Shown one piece after another: positions 29,273-38,758 of a DNA stretch of 64,000 nt (its first letter is position 1; each line of letters opens with the position of its first letter). The stretch spans positions 1,326,302 through 1,390,301 of the forward strand of contig NZ_CP038493.1 of assembly GCF_004752005.1 (NCBI RefSeq), given 5' to 3'. The notes below the pieces were generated by a model. The model was given only the letters and a program-made list of their open reading frames with translations. It did no database searches and was not told the DNA's origin. Both the position numbers and the translations under genes were made by a program. The DNA comes from Thalassotalea sp. HSM 43 (GTDB lineage Bacteria > Pseudomonadota > Gammaproteobacteria > Enterobacterales > Alteromonadaceae).

Positions 29273-29440
29273 ATGTCTAATGAAATAAACATTGTCGAGA
29301 AACCTTACCCTCCCGCAGATGGAGAATGTTGTGAAAGCGGTGCCTGTAACCCGTGTGTATGGGATCGTTATTACGCCGAATTACAACAATGGCGTGTTCA
29401 ACAAGCCGAACTTAAAGCCCAGCAACAAGCTGATAGCTAG
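29273..29440 (+). CDS. Oxidoreductase-like domain protein (55 residues)
   Basis: A very short gene encoding 55 residues with the compact Cys motif GECCESGACNPCVWDRYYAE. This is the hallmark of the small 'oxidoreductase-like' domain (Pfam Oxidored_like), where four cysteines precede a Trp-Asp-x-Tyr segment, followed by a Gln-rich helix. The cysteines may bind a metal or take part in redox chemistry; the role in bacteria is unknown. Only a weak AAGCGG ribosome-binding site is seen. The rest of the gap to 29755 (315 bp) holds the sigma-54 promoter of the next gene and no other convincing frame. Confidence 0.72.
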   Translation: MSNEINIVEKPYPPADGECCESGACNPCVWDRYYAELQQWRVQQAELKAQQQADS

Positions 29441-29704
29441 TTCAACTAAATACCTGCACTCGCTTTAATCCCTCTGAAAATCAACACTCTAGTCAACGCC
29501 GTAAAATATTGCAGATTTGGTGTTGGCTAGTTTTTACTTGTCGCCTTTATTGGCGCTTTATAAAAATACCTACCATAATTAATTTACAGCTAAAAAAAGC
29601 TAAGTTTTTCAGCGACTTTTCTACTGTCAGCTTTCTTTACAGATACAAAAGAACACATAGAAAACGACGCCTTAATGCATTGATATTTAAGGTAATTATA
29701 TTTC

Positions 29705-29720
29705 TGGTCTGATATTTGCT
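29705..29720 (+). promoter_or_regulatory. Sigma-54 promoter of the PEP-CTERM gene
   Basis: TGGTCT-GATAT-TTGCT has the GG (29706-29707) and GC (29718-29719) elements with exact -24/-12 spacing. It predicts a start near 29731, 25 bp before the ATG. The upstream 260 bp (29441-29704) are AT-rich and contain one imperfect inverted repeat, CAACGCC (29494-29500) with GGTGTTG (29519-29525), a possible activator site. Confidence 0.7.
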
Positions 29721-29755
29721 CTTAAAAGACAGATAAATCCGAAAAGAGGTTAATT

Positions 29756-30373
29756 ATGAAAACAATAAGGTTACTGGCCTTGTTTATTTTGACGGCTTTC
29801 ACCAGCCAGGCTTATGCTGAGTTAATTTTAGACCCAGCAGCTTGTGAGACAGGATCTAGTTTCTGTGCCACGTCAGATGACAATAGTGGTAACAAGCCCG
29901 AAGATATTTATGAATTATTCGGTGTAAAAGTTGATGAACTTTTATATAAGAGCAACGTCGGTGGTAGTGATGAAGGCAGCTATGCCGATTACTATTCAAC
30001 GGTATACAATCCTGCTGTAGACCCTGAAGGCGGCACCGTGTCGTTTGATGGTGGCGATGCAGCGAATTGCCAAGACAATGGTTGTTTCTTCGAGGTGAAA
30101 GGCGGTAGCGGCGACCCTGCTAGATATCTATTTGATATTACCGGTTGGGATGGCATGATGGATATCGTGATGAGAAACTTCTGGCCTGAGAACAATTCTA
30201 TTTCGCATATTGCGATTTGGAGTGGCGCGCCATTATGTGACAACGATTCAGTACAACCGCTATCTGAGTGTCAAGAACCACCTACCGAAGTGCCTGAGCC
30301 AAGCTCATTGGTTATAATGTCACTTGCTTTGCTGGGTTTGATATCTCGCAAAAAGATCGCAGCGAAACTATAG
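29756..30373 (+). CDS. PEP-CTERM sorting domain-containing exported protein
   Basis: A 205-residue protein. The signal peptide ends near SQAYAE. The acidic, Gly/Asp-rich mature region has six Cys (for example DPAACETGSSFC and NCQDNGCFFEVKGG). A classical PEP-CTERM tail follows: VPEPSSLVIMSLALLGLISR plus basic residues. Such proteins are processed by exosortase and are usually tied to exopolysaccharide and biofilm export. No exosortase is in the window, so it must be encoded elsewhere. AAGAGG lies six bases before the ATG. It has its own sigma-54 promoter and terminator. The ligand or role of the mature part is unknown. Confidence 0.88.
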   Translation: MKTIRLLALFILTAFTSQAYAELILDPAACETGSSFCATSDDNSGNKPEDIYELFGVKVDELLYKSNVGGSDEGSYADYYSTVYNPAVDPEGGTVSFDGGDAANCQDNGCFFEVKGGSGDPARYLFDITGWDGMMDIVMRNFWPENNSISHIAIWSGAPLCDNDSVQPLSECQEPPTEVPEPSSLVIMSLALLGLISRKKIAAKL

Positions 30374-30401
30374 TCTCAGCATTAGAACGAAATAAATAAA
30401 C

Positions 30402-30429
30402 AAAAGCCCCACATAAGTGGGGCTTTTTT
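30402..30429. terminator. Bidirectional terminator
   Basis: AAAAGCCCCAC-ataa-GTGGGGCTTTTTT lies between the convergent PEP-CTERM gene (+) and the subtilase (-). Confidence 0.93.
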
Positions 30430-30454
30430 ATATCTGATGTTTAAAATCAAATGA

Positions 30455-32935
30455 TTAGTTATTGATATTCACACCCATTTGCACTTCCGTTGCATTACCA
30501 GAGGCATCTGTTGCGGTTGCCTTTAAGTACCAACTGCCGTTTACAAAATCATTGGTATCCACTTCAAATTCATACGGTGCTTTTGTGTCCGTACCAATAT
30601 AGTGTTTACCGATACGTAATTCGACATCTTCCATTGAATCATTATCTGATGCGTTAACTTTGACAGTGATCGTGCCACTGACTTTTTGCCAACGTGTTGG
30701 TGTAACAAAGCTAACTTCTGGCGCGATATTATCATCTCCACCCGGATCTGGTGTTGGATCAGGATCTGGCGTCGGATCTGGATCAGGTTGTGAACCATCA
30801 TTATTGATGTTGACACCAACTTGAACTTCAGATTCATTGCCTGCGCTGTCCGTCGCAATTGCCGTTAAATACCAGCTACCATTTTTATAGTCATTACTAT
30901 TCAAAGTGAATGAATATGGTGCACTGGTATCAGTACCTACCAATTCGCCGCCAATTCGAAATTCAACTTTAGCAATCGAATGGTTGTCTGTCGCAGAAAC
31001 ATTTACTGGTACGCTACCGCTGATTTTTTCCCAACGAGTCGGCGTAATAAAACTTACTTCAGGGGCAACATTATCATCTGGGTTTGGTGTTGGATCTGGA
31101 TCTGGATCCGGCTCAGGCTCTGGTTCAGAACCATCATTGTTAATATTCACACCAACTTGAACTTCTGACGTATTACCTGCGGTATCCGTCGCGATTGCCG
31201 TCAAGTACCAGCTACCATTTTTATAGTTGTAGCTGTTTAAAGACATCTCATACGGCGCGCTGGTATCGGTACCAACAACCTCTTTACCAATCTTAAGCTC
31301 TACTTTAGCGATATCGTTATTGTCCGTTGCAGCGATTTTCACTGGAACATGGCCACTGATTTTTTCCCAACGAGCTGGGGTAATAAAGCTCACTTCAGGA
31401 GCGACATTATCATTTGGATTTGGTTCCGGATCTGGGTCTGGGTCTGGTGTTGGCTCTGGATCAGAGTCGTCATTATTAATGTTAACGCCAACCTGTGATT
31501 GAGCTTCGTTACCAGTAGAATCTTTGGCTGTTGCTGTTAATTGCCAGCTACCATTGTTAAATTCAGTACTATCAAACACAAACTCGTAAGGTGCGGTGCT
31601 GTCTGTACCGATAACTTCGTTACCTACACGTAATTCAACATTAGCCATTGACTCGTTATCTGATGCATCAACCTCAACTGAGACCATGCCGTTAACCGTT
31701 TGCCATTTAGTCGGAGTAACGATACTCACCTCAGGTGCCGTTTGGTCACCAGAGCCCGAGCCCGAACTGTTATACGCAAGCGCTGCTTGCGCATCAATGA
31801 TTCCGTAGCCAAACTTAGGATCAAAATTACCACTGTTTGAAGACTTATCAGCGGTTTGCTTGATAGCTTCTTCGATATCAGCGTTGCTCCAATGTGGGTT
31901 CTTTGCCATTAACACCGCGGCTACACCAGATACAACTGGCGCGGCAAAAGATGTACCACTAACTGAACCATAACCGTGTGATAGCTTGGTGGTATAAATG
32001 CCTACACCAGGGGCTGCGACATCAATACAGTTACCATAATTTGACCATGACGCTAGATTACCATTTTTATCGGTAGCGGAAATTTTAAGCATGTGTGGGT
32101 TTTCACTACAGCTTAGATGGTTACCATCATTACCAGCCGAAACACTGACAATACCGCCTTTATCGTAAAAATATTTCGCAGCGTTAAGAAAGCTGCTGCT
32201 ATCAGACATACGGTAACTGATATTAGCAATGTCAGCACCGTTATCAGCGGCCCAGATAAGACCTTCAGCAATATCACTGGTATAAGCAGCACCATTGCTT
32301 GCGTTAGTCACACGTACCGGCAGAATTTTACTGTCCCACGCAATTGACGTGACACCTTGAGAATTGTTACTTAATGCCGCAATAACACCAGCAACTTTGG
32401 TACCATGATCGGTAATCGGTGATGTATCGGTGGTATTATTAGCGGTGTTATAACCACTCAATACCTGACCAGATAAATCCTGATGATTATTCATAACACC
32501 AGAGTCAAGTACCGCAACGGTTATGCCTTGACCGGTCGTTTGACCCCATACATGGCTCATACCTAACGTCGATAAATGCCAGCCGTTAGAATAATAGTTA
32601 TCGTTAGGTGTTACTTCTGATGTTTCAACCAAATAATTTGGTTCAACAAAATCGATGAGTTGATTTTCGCTTAATTCAGCCATCAACTTCTTTTCTTGGC
32701 CTTTTGGAACTTTAATACGGGCAATCTGCTGTTTATGTAGCTTTAGTTTGCGATAAACAGAGCCACCTTTGCCGCCGATGACTTCTTGAAAGTCTTTTTC
32801 TGAAACACCTGCTTTAGGTGCGATAAGTAGTTCCCCTTCAGCAAAAGGCTTATCTTTTGCTAATACTGAGCCTGCAATCAAGCTCGACAATAATGTTATT
32901 GTACAAGGCAATTTAGTTATTATTTTCGTAGCCAT
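30455..32935 (-). CDS. Secreted S8 (subtilisin-like) serine protease with four Ig-like domains
   Basis: An 826-residue protein: signal peptide to about 26, propeptide-like region to about 105, S8 catalytic domain about 110-395, then four Ig-like (bacterial 'Big') repeats of about 95-100 residues. The repeats are joined by Asp/Pro/Glu-rich linkers. The catalytic residues are Asp144 (AVLDSGV), His177 (DHGTKVAG) and Ser329 ([12 protein letters not shown]), with oxyanion Asn269. Each Ig repeat begins APEVS and ends VGVNINN or similar. No membrane anchor or C-terminal sorting motif is seen, so it is probably released. Its ATG overlaps the 3' end of the upstream subtilase gene by 16 bp, with GAGGA well placed, so the two are coupled. 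Confidence 0.93.
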   Translation of the reverse strand: MATKIITKLPCTITLLSSLIAGSVLAKDKPFAEGELLIAPKAGVSEKDFQEVIGGKGGSVYRKLKLHKQQIARIKVPKGQEKKLMAELSENQLIDFVEPNYLVETSEVTPNDNYYSNGWHLSTLGMSHVWGQTTGQGITVAVLDSGVMNNHQDLSGQVLSGYNTANNTTDTSPITDHGTKVAGVIAALSNNSQGVTSIAWDSKILPVRVTNASNGAAYTSDIAEGLIWAADNGADIANISYRMSDSSSFLNAAKYFYDKGGIVSVSAGNDGNHLSCSENPHMLKISATDKNGNLASWSNYGNCIDVAAPGVGIYTTKLSHGYGSVSGTSFAAPVVSGVAAVLMAKNPHWSNADIEEAIKQTADKSSNSGNFDPKFGYGIIDAQAALAYNSSGSGSGDQTAPEVSIVTPTKWQTVNGMVSVEVDASDNESMANVELRVGNEVIGTDSTAPYEFVFDSTEFNNGSWQLTATAKDSTGNEAQSQVGVNINNDDSDPEPTPDPDPDPEPNPNDNVAPEVSFITPARWEKISGHVPVKIAATDNNDIAKVELKIGKEVVGTDTSAPYEMSLNSYNYKNGSWYLTAIATDTAGNTSEVQVGVNINNDGSEPEPEPDPDPDPTPNPDDNVAPEVSFITPTRWEKISGSVPVNVSATDNHSIAKVEFRIGGELVGTDTSAPYSFTLNSNDYKNGSWYLTAIATDSAGNESEVQVGVNINNDGSQPDPDPTPDPDPTPDPGGDDNIAPEVSFVTPTRWQKVSGTITVKVNASDNDSMEDVELRIGKHYIGTDTKAPYEFEVDTNDFVNGSWYLKATATDASGNATEVQMGVNINN

Positions 32936-35352
32936 TTTAGTCCTCTGAATAGCGCTAATAATGTTAGTAAGTAATAAAGACTACCGGCACCTACATCGAT
33001 TTCTCGTAGGCCGTCGTCATCGTTTGTGCCACCATTATCTGGTTGACTATTTTCACCACCTGTCCCCTCAGTTGGTTCGGTATCGTCGGCACCGTTATTT
33101 TCTCCACCGTTGTTCGGATTGGTATTGTCACCACCATTATCTGGATTGGTGTTACCGTTACCAGGGTTAGGTGTTGGTGTGACAACACCACCATTGCCCG
33201 GATCTGGTGTAGGCTCTGGCGCTGGCTCTGGTTCTGGCGCTGGCTCAGGCGTTGGCTCTGGTTCAGGCGTTGGCTCTGGTTCAGGCGTTGGCTCTGGTTC
33301 AGGCGTTGGCTCTGGTTCAGGCGTTGGCTCTGGTTCAGGCTTAGGCTCTGGCTCAGGCGTTGGCTCTGGCTCAGGCGTTGGCTCTGGCTCAGGCGTTGGC
33401 TCTGGCTCAGGCGTTGGCTCTGGATCGCTAGGCTTGCTAGGATCATTAGGGTATGGGTCTGCATTGTCGCCGATACCATCACCGTCTGAATCTTTTTGCT
33501 CATTCGGGTCATTAGGAAATGCGTCAGCGTTATCGCCTACACCGTCACCGTCTGAATCTTTTGTTTCTTTTGCATCATTTGGAAAGGCATCAGCATTGTC
33601 GCCTACACCATCACCATCTGAATCTTGTTGTTCTTTCGGGTCATTTGGAAAGGCATCAGCGTTATCGCCTACACCATCACCATCTGAGTCTTTAGTTTCA
33701 TTTGGATCTTCTGGAAACGCGTCAGCATTATCACCGACACCGTCGCCATCGGTATCTTTGCTTTCATCAGGATCATTAGGGAACGCATCTTCATCATCAG
33801 GAACACCATCGCCATCACTATCGGTAGGCGTTGTAATGATGACGTGAGCGCGAACGGTATCTGAACTTGCTTGGTTATCTGAGGCATCAGTCGCTAAGGC
33901 TTCAAGATCAATGGTGCTATCTTGATATTTTTCTTGCTCAATAATGAATTCATACGGTGCACTTGTATCTGTACCAATAGATGCGCCATTGACATATAAG
34001 ATTACTGAGGCAACTTCTTCATTATCTGTTGCCGATACGACAACCTTATAATCTTGGTCAAATTCCTGACCGTCAGTTACGTTTACGATATCTACTTGAG
34101 GCGGTTCTTGATCCGGTGCTGGACCGTTTGCACCAAGTTTTTGTAGCGATGCGTAAACGTCTAGACGACCATGACCAAATTCTTGAGACTTGCTGCCTGA
34201 ATGGACTGAATCATCAGCACCGGCAAATAAAGCAGACTCGATTTGACTAGCCGAAGCACGTGTATCATATGACTTTAATAATGCCAAAGCGCCCGCAACG
34301 ACAGGAGTCGCAAACGACGTGCCGCTGTGTTTGCCGTAACCGCCAGAACTTAAGTTGGTGGTGTAGATGCCATTACCTGGAGCGGCAATATCGATATAGT
34401 CACCATAATTAGACCAAGAGGCCTTGTTATCGCTACTATCGGTGCCTGACACAACGATTAAATTAGCATTATCTTTCCAGTCACGTAATTTGCCGTTGTT
34501 ACCCGCAGCAACCACCGCCAAACCACCTTTCGAGCGTAGGTAATTAGCAGCGTCAGCTAAAGACGTGCTATCAGCGGCATCATAACTGATGTTAACGACA
34601 TCTGCGCCATTTTCGGCAGCCCAAGTAAGGCCTTCAACAATATGACTGGTATAAGCGACACCATTACTGGCGGTACTTACACGTACCGGCATAATTTGTG
34701 CGTCCCAGGCTATAGATGTAACACCGCGACTGTTGTTACTTGCAGCAGCAACTACACCGGCTACCTTGGTTCCGTGACCGAAGATATCAGAGGTATTTGA
34801 ATTATCATCCACGACATTACGACCACTGATCATATTAGCGGCAAGATCTGGGTGACTTGAGTCAACACCTGAGTCGAGGACAGCGACGACGATATTGTCG
34901 CCCTTTGAGATACTCCATGCGTCTGGCATATTCACTTTAGGTAAATGCCAAGCATTAGTGTAATAAGTATCGTTGGCAGTGATTTCGCTATTTTTAATAG
35001 GCAAATCAAGTTCTGCGTAATCAATTAATTCACTTTGATTTAATTGATAAACGATTTCTTCAGCGTTTTGTTGCTCTACTGAAATAAGCTCAGCTTTAAT
35101 ATTAGAGAACTTTTTCAGTTGTTTAACGTGCAATTTCTTAAGCAGCTTTTTGACTTGCTTGTCACTAACGCCAGCTTTTGCCTTAAACAAAACGTCCAAT
35201 CTACTGTTGTCAGGTTTCGCTACTGCGACCTGAGTTGAACTTCCTATAACGACTAAGGAGAAAATCAGCTTTGACACTGATAATGATGAAGAACCTCGCC
35301 TTTTAGTCACGAAACGAGGCCTGCGCGGAGAGCGCGAAAATAAATTAATCAT
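32920..35352 (-). CDS. Secreted S8 (subtilisin-like) serine protease with Ca-binding repeats and GlyGly-CTERM-like tail
   Basis: An 810-residue protein. A long basic N-region and signal (cleavage near VAVAKP) is followed by a propeptide to about 125. The S8 domain spans about 130-405 with Asp160, His193 and Ser346 ([13 protein letters not shown]). One Ig-like domain lies at about 415-505. Six thrombospondin-type-3-like calcium repeats ([18 protein letters not shown]) fill about 507-637, a Pro-Glu-Pro-Thr tract about 642-715, and a Gly/Asn-rich linker follows. The tail [20 protein letters not shown] plus basic residues resembles GlyGly-CTERM, a rhombosortase substrate signal. It is paired with the second subtilase by a 16-bp overlap. 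GGAG lies five bases before the ATG. Confidence 0.93.
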   Translation of the reverse strand: MINLFSRSPRRPRFVTKRRGSSSLSVSKLIFSLVVIGSSTQVAVAKPDNSRLDVLFKAKAGVSDKQVKKLLKKLHVKQLKKFSNIKAELISVEQQNAEEIVYQLNQSELIDYAELDLPIKNSEITANDTYYTNAWHLPKVNMPDAWSISKGDNIVVAVLDSGVDSSHPDLAANMISGRNVVDDNSNTSDIFGHGTKVAGVVAAASNNSRGVTSIAWDAQIMPVRVSTASNGVAYTSHIVEGLTWAAENGADVVNISYDAADSTSLADAANYLRSKGGLAVVAAGNNGKLRDWKDNANLIVVSGTDSSDNKASWSNYGDYIDIAAPGNGIYTTNLSSGGYGKHSGTSFATPVVAGALALLKSYDTRASASQIESALFAGADDSVHSGSKSQEFGHGRLDVYASLQKLGANGPAPDQEPPQVDIVNVTDGQEFDQDYKVVVSATDNEEVASVILYVNGASIGTDTSAPYEFIIEQEKYQDSTIDLEALATDASDNQASSDTVRAHVIITTPTDSDGDGVPDDEDAFPNDPDESKDTDGDGVGDNADAFPEDPNETKDSDGDGVGDNADAFPNDPKEQQDSDGDGVGDNADAFPNDAKETKDSDGDGVGDNADAFPNDPNEQKDSDGDGIGDNADPYPNDPSKPSDPEPTPEPEPTPEPEPTPEPEPTPEPEPKPEPEPTPEPEPTPEPEPTPEPEPTPEPEPTPEPAPEPEPAPEPTPDPGNGGVVTPTPNPGNGNTNPDNGGDNTNPNNGGENNGADDTEPTEGTGGENSQPDNGGTNDDDGLREIDVGAGSLYYLLTLLALFRGLKWLRK
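33243..33424 (-). repeat. 18-bp tandem repeat encoding a Pro-Glu-Pro-Thr-Pro-Glu tract
   Basis: Ten 18-bp units (plus-strand unit GGCGTTGGCTCTGGTTCA with a GGTT/GGCT variant) lie within the subtilase gene and encode repeated PEPTPE. One unit carries Lys for Thr (GGCTTA at 33338). The array is nearly perfect and is expected to vary in copy number. It codes for an extended stalk between the calcium repeats and the C-terminal anchor. Confidence 0.9.
33440..33830 (-). repeat. Six calcium-binding (TSP3-like) repeats
   Basis: Imperfect DNA repeats of 63-66 bp encode [18 protein letters not shown]-type units, each with the Asp-x-Asp-x-Asp-Gly calcium loop. They are consistent with a calcium-stiffened spacer in an extracellular marine protein. 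Confidence 0.85.
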
Positions 35353-35568
35353 TCAGACTCCAAAGGAGGAGCCCACAACACAAAACCTAACGCATTATTT
35401 GTCTATTATTCTTATGTTTATACCGTTAAAACTAACGGCGACGTAACACCAAAAATAAAGAACACCCTGCAAACTAGGAAAGCTATCGTAGACATCCAAT
35501 TAAAAACAAATTAACTACTTATACAATTCATTTGAAAATGTTGAGTACGCTTTCTCTTATTCAATGAT

Positions 35569-35602
35569 AAAAAAAAGCATAGAGACCTTATGATCTCTAC
35601 GC
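35569..35602 (-). terminator. Terminator-like hairpin in the 561-bp gap 35353-35913
   Basis: On the minus strand, the stem GCGTAGAGA / TCTCTATGC (one G-T pair) is followed by eight T's. It lies 312 bp beyond the MFS stop and 217 bp upstream of the subtilase start. It may end MFS read-through and insulate the protease pair. The gap is otherwise AT-rich, with no convincing gene. Confidence 0.65.
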
Positions 35603-35830
35603 ACCAAGCATTATTAGCGCATTTGTTATTGTTTTTATTGTCAGCAACACAATAAAGCAAAGATTAACAAATAGTCAAACCACTTGTACAGTTATTATAC
35701 AGTCGTTAACAACTCGTTCGTAACTTACAGAACACAGGGTTCGGTAAGTCATTAATTTTCAAGGCGTAATAAGTTTAGGAAGGAGAAAAAAAAATTTAAT
35801 TTTTTTTTGTAAAAGATATGAAACATAAGG

Positions 35831-35861
35831 CCTCCAGCGGAGTTTTAGCCCAAAATGGAGG
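35831..35861. repeat. Hairpin element downstream of the MFS gene
   Basis: CCTCCA (35831-35836) pairs with TGGAGG (35856-35861), with an inner AGTTTTA / CAAAA pairing. An A9/T9 tract (35785-35807) lies beside it. It looks like a structured intergenic element, possibly dispersed in the genome. Its role is unknown. Confidence 0.4.
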
Positions 35862-35913
35862 TTTTCAAACAAAATATTAACAAAATAGTTAAAAATAGCA
35901 GCAAACACGCGGC

Positions 35914-37110
35914 CTACAGGCCTTTTCTGATGTTTTGCCACTGAAAAATACCTATTAAAATCAAGGCCGAAAACATCAATAAAGTAAACGGCAAAGCCGT
36001 GTCATTATGAAAGAATGTTAATATCGGCCCCGCCAAAGCGCCGATACCAAACCTTAAAGTACCAATGACGGCGGTCGCGGTACCGGTATTATTAGCAAAG
36101 GCAATCAAAATAAGTGAGTCCGAATTAACAGCGATCAATGAAATCGCCCCCATAAGCGGCAGGATAGAGATCACAGTCCAAAATAATGACATCTGCAGGA
36201 TATTCACCAACACCAGGACACTTGCCGCGCAGACGCCTAAATAAAAGGCAACAACAAGAATGCGTTCTGAACCTAGCCTTGATACATAACGGCTATTAAA
36301 AAACTGCGCCATCATCAAAGACACAACATTAATACCGAATAAGAAGCTAAACACAAACTCACTGGTTTGGTAAATCTCTAGATAGACAAAAGGTATCGCC
36401 GTGAGATAGGCAAAAAATGATAGCGACACCAGCATTGAGGTAATAATGTATTTACGCGCCTCTTTAGAGCCCAAGACAATTTTGTAGCTGCCGATGATAT
36501 CGATTTTTTTACGGGTGCCGGTTTCTTGTGCTGTGCTTTCCGGTAGCTTTAAATAACTGCCAATAAATATAAGCAAGGCGTAGCCAGAGAGAAAATAAAA
36601 CATTGCCTGCCAGTTGACGAAATACATGACTAGGCTGCCAAGGGTCGGAGCAATGAGCGGTGCCAACATCATGATCATGGAGACATAAGACATGCCTTTG
36701 GCTGTATCTTTGCCATAAAATTGACGAATGACTCCAGGCACAACAACAGTCGCAGCACTGCCACAAAAGGCTTGCAAGAAGCGCAACATATTAAATTGCT
36801 GCGCAGTTTCAACCAAAGGCAATAACAAAGAGCAGATGCTAAAGGTAAATAAACCAATCAAAGCCAAACCACGTCGGCCAATACTGTCCACCATAGGGCC
36901 AAACAACAATAAACCCATCGCATAACCAGCCAAATACACACTTAATGAGTTTTGAATAATGGCAATAGATGTATTGAAATGCTTAGCGATGGTTAACATG
37001 CCAGGCAAATACAAATCTAAAGCAAGCGGGGTAATAGCGACAATCGATGCGAGCAACGGCAGCAATATCGCCATGCGTGGAGAAGATTGCTCAAAAGCGA
37101 CTTGGGACAT
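35914..37110 (-). CDS. Bcr/CflA family MFS drug-resistance transporter
   Basis: A 398-residue, 12-segment major-facilitator protein. The Bcr/CflA pattern is clear: PLALDLYLPGMLTIAKHFNT in helix 1, the motif-A loop GPMVDSIGRRGLALIG, and the motif RFLQAFCGSAATVVVPGVIR. It probably exports drugs or metabolites with proton exchange; the substrate is unknown. The stop codon falls within a GGCCTACAGGCC palindrome. The gene is transcribed alone, divergent from the MOSC gene at 37216. Confidence 0.93.
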   Translation of the reverse strand: MSQVAFEQSSPRMAILLPLLASIVAITPLALDLYLPGMLTIAKHFNTSIAIIQNSLSVYLAGYAMGLLLFGPMVDSIGRRGLALIGLFTFSICSLLLPLVETAQQFNMLRFLQAFCGSAATVVVPGVIRQFYGKDTAKGMSYVSMIMMLAPLIAPTLGSLVMYFVNWQAMFYFLSGYALLIFIGSYLKLPESTAQETGTRKKIDIIGSYKIVLGSKEARKYIITSMLVSLSFFAYLTAIPFVYLEIYQTSEFVFSFLFGINVVSLMMAQFFNSRYVSRLGSERILVVAFYLGVCAASVLVLVNILQMSLFWTVISILPLMGAISLIAVNSDSLILIAFANNTGTATAVIGTLRFGIGALAGPILTFFHNDTALPFTLLMFSALILIGIFQWQNIRKGL

Positions 37111-37215
37111 GCTTGGGGGTGCACCTAACGGTTTGAATGAAATTAAGTTATTCTAGATGTTACAGTATAACGGATTTTAGTTAGAAAATAACGTTGTTTT
37201 AATACAGGTTTAGTC

Positions 37216-38049
37216 ATGACACAGCCATCAATTAGTAATTTATACACCTATCCAATTAAGTCTACCGCCGGCATTGAACTAACCACCTCAGCAGTCAGCG
37301 AGCATGGACTTATATTTGATCGTCACTTTGTCATTACCGATACCGAGGGCAAGTTCATTACCGGACGCACCAAATCAAAGCTGGTAAAAGTGTCAAGTTG
37401 GATTGAGCAAGATGTGATCACCATTACCGCTGCGAATATGCCGGCACTGCATTTACGATTAAATGAGTTTACACCCGCCTATGATACAGTGCAGGTTTGG
37501 CAAGATGAAATTGCTGGGCAACAAACATCGGAGCAGGCGAATCTGTGGTTTAGTCAGTACCTTGGCCAGCCATGCCGTTTATATTTTCTCGGCACACAAT
37601 CAAACAGACCACTAAAAGATTACCCGAACAAATTAAGCTATGCCGACGGTTACCCTGTATTATTGATATCTCAAGGATCGTTAGACGATCTAAATCAACG
37701 CCTCAGCCAACGTCCCAGCCAAGCCGTAACCATGGCTCAATTTCGTCCCAATATTGTCGTCGATAATTGCCCAGCCTATAGAGAAGACCAATGGCATCAA
37801 ATTAAAATTGGTGAGGTGCTGTTTGAACTTGCTAAACCGTGTAGTCGTTGCATATTTACCACAGTAGATGCCAGCACAGCAGCAAGAGATCCGCAACGCG
37901 AGCCGTTAAACACATTAGCGAGTTATCGCAAGGCGGCCGATAAGCAAATCTATTTTGGTCAAAATCTGGTGCCACTAAATGCGGGAGAGATAAAACGTGG
38001 TGACAAAGTTGAAATCATAAGCACGCAAACGCCATTAGCATTTGTTTAG
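37216..38049 (+). CDS. MOSC domain-containing protein (YcbX type)
   Basis: A 277-residue cytoplasmic protein: MOSC N-terminal beta-barrel (residues about 1-115, NLYTYPIKSTAGIEL, FDRHFVITDTEGKFITGR) followed by the MOSC domain (about 125-270). The conserved Cys is in LAKPCSRCIFTTVD. E. coli YcbX is a molybdenum-cofactor enzyme reducing N-hydroxylated compounds. This protein lacks the C-terminal ferredoxin domain of YcbX, so it needs a separate electron donor. The start follows a short AT-rich leader; pabA begins 52 bp after the stop. Confidence 0.92.
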   Translation: MTQPSISNLYTYPIKSTAGIELTTSAVSEHGLIFDRHFVITDTEGKFITGRTKSKLVKVSSWIEQDVITITAANMPALHLRLNEFTPAYDTVQVWQDEIAGQQTSEQANLWFSQYLGQPCRLYFLGTQSNRPLKDYPNKLSYADGYPVLLISQGSLDDLNQRLSQRPSQAVTMAQFRPNIVVDNCPAYREDQWHQIKIGEVLFELAKPCSRCIFTTVDASTAARDPQREPLNTLASYRKAADKQIYFGQNLVPLNAGEIKRGDKVEIISTQTPLAFV

Positions 38050-38101
38050 CGAAAACGACACGGTATAATGGCGACCTTTATAGCCTCAGCGAAAATTCAT
38101 T

Positions 38102-38683
38102 ATGCTATTGATGATCGATAACTACGATTCGTTTACCTACAATTTGGTGCACTATTTTCAGCACTTAAACGAAGAAGTGGTTGTTGCCCGTAATGATGAA
38201 ATTACCATAGATGATATTAGCGCCATGCAACCGCAGAAAATTGTCATCTCTCCCGGCCCATGTGATCCCGACAAGGCCGGCCTATCGTTGCAGATCATTG
38301 CCAGTTTTGCCGGTAAAATCCCTATTTTAGGTGTCTGCTTAGGGCATCAATGTATCGCTCAACATTTTGGCGGAGTGGTCGAAAAAGCAAAACAGGTTAT
38401 GCATGGCAAAACATCCCTTATCCAACATAACCAACGTAATTTATTTGCCGACTTAAATTTGCCATTGCAGGTAACCCGTTATCACTCATTGGTGGTCAAT
38501 AAAAGCAGCCTGCCTGAATGTTTGTCAATTACCGCCTGGACCGAAGATGCGCAAGGTAATTTTGATGAAATTATGGCTATAGAACATAACACCTTAGCCA
38601 TTATGGGCGTTCAATTTCATCCCGAATCGATACTGACGGAGCAAGGCCACCAACTACTGGCTAATTTCATTAACAAGTATTGA
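38102..38683 (+). CDS. pabA: Aminodeoxychorismate/anthranilate synthase glutaminase subunit
   Basis: A 193-residue class I glutamine amidotransferase. It supplies ammonia to PabB for folate, and in some bacteria also to TrpE. The N-terminal MLLMIDNYDSFTYNLVHYF, the oxyanion region ISPGPCDPDKAG, the nucleophile GVCLGHQCIAQ and the His/Glu motif VQFHPESILTE are all present. Its separation from trp genes and its proximity to astC (argD-like), as in E. coli where pabA lies beside argD, favour PabA over TrpG. Confidence 0.92.
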   Translation: MLLMIDNYDSFTYNLVHYFQHLNEEVVVARNDEITIDDISAMQPQKIVISPGPCDPDKAGLSLQIIASFAGKIPILGVCLGHQCIAQHFGGVVEKAKQVMHGKTSLIQHNQRNLFADLNLPLQVTRYHSLVVNKSSLPECLSITAWTEDAQGNFDEIMAIEHNTLAIMGVQFHPESILTEQGHQLLANFINKY

Positions 38684-38758
38684 TCTCTATACAAATCAGT
38701 GACATCTGTCGTCAAATTCGGTAAATTATAGAAAAACACATAACAATAATAAAAAAAC

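Noticed and set aside
29509-29712. 67-residue plus-strand frame before the PEP-CTERM gene
   Set aside because: It overlaps the sigma-54 promoter, is basic and compositionally odd, and has no ribosome-binding site.
33110-33847. Long plus-strand Gly/Ser/Val-rich frames opposite the subtilase repeats
   Set aside because: They are the antisense reading of the 18-bp and calcium-repeat DNA; low complexity, no ribosome-binding site, and the minus frame encodes a recognisable protease.
35759-35941. 60-residue minus-strand frame overlapping the end of the MFS gene
   Set aside because: Low-complexity AT-rich sequence with no ribosome-binding site; more likely part of an intergenic repeat or hairpin element.
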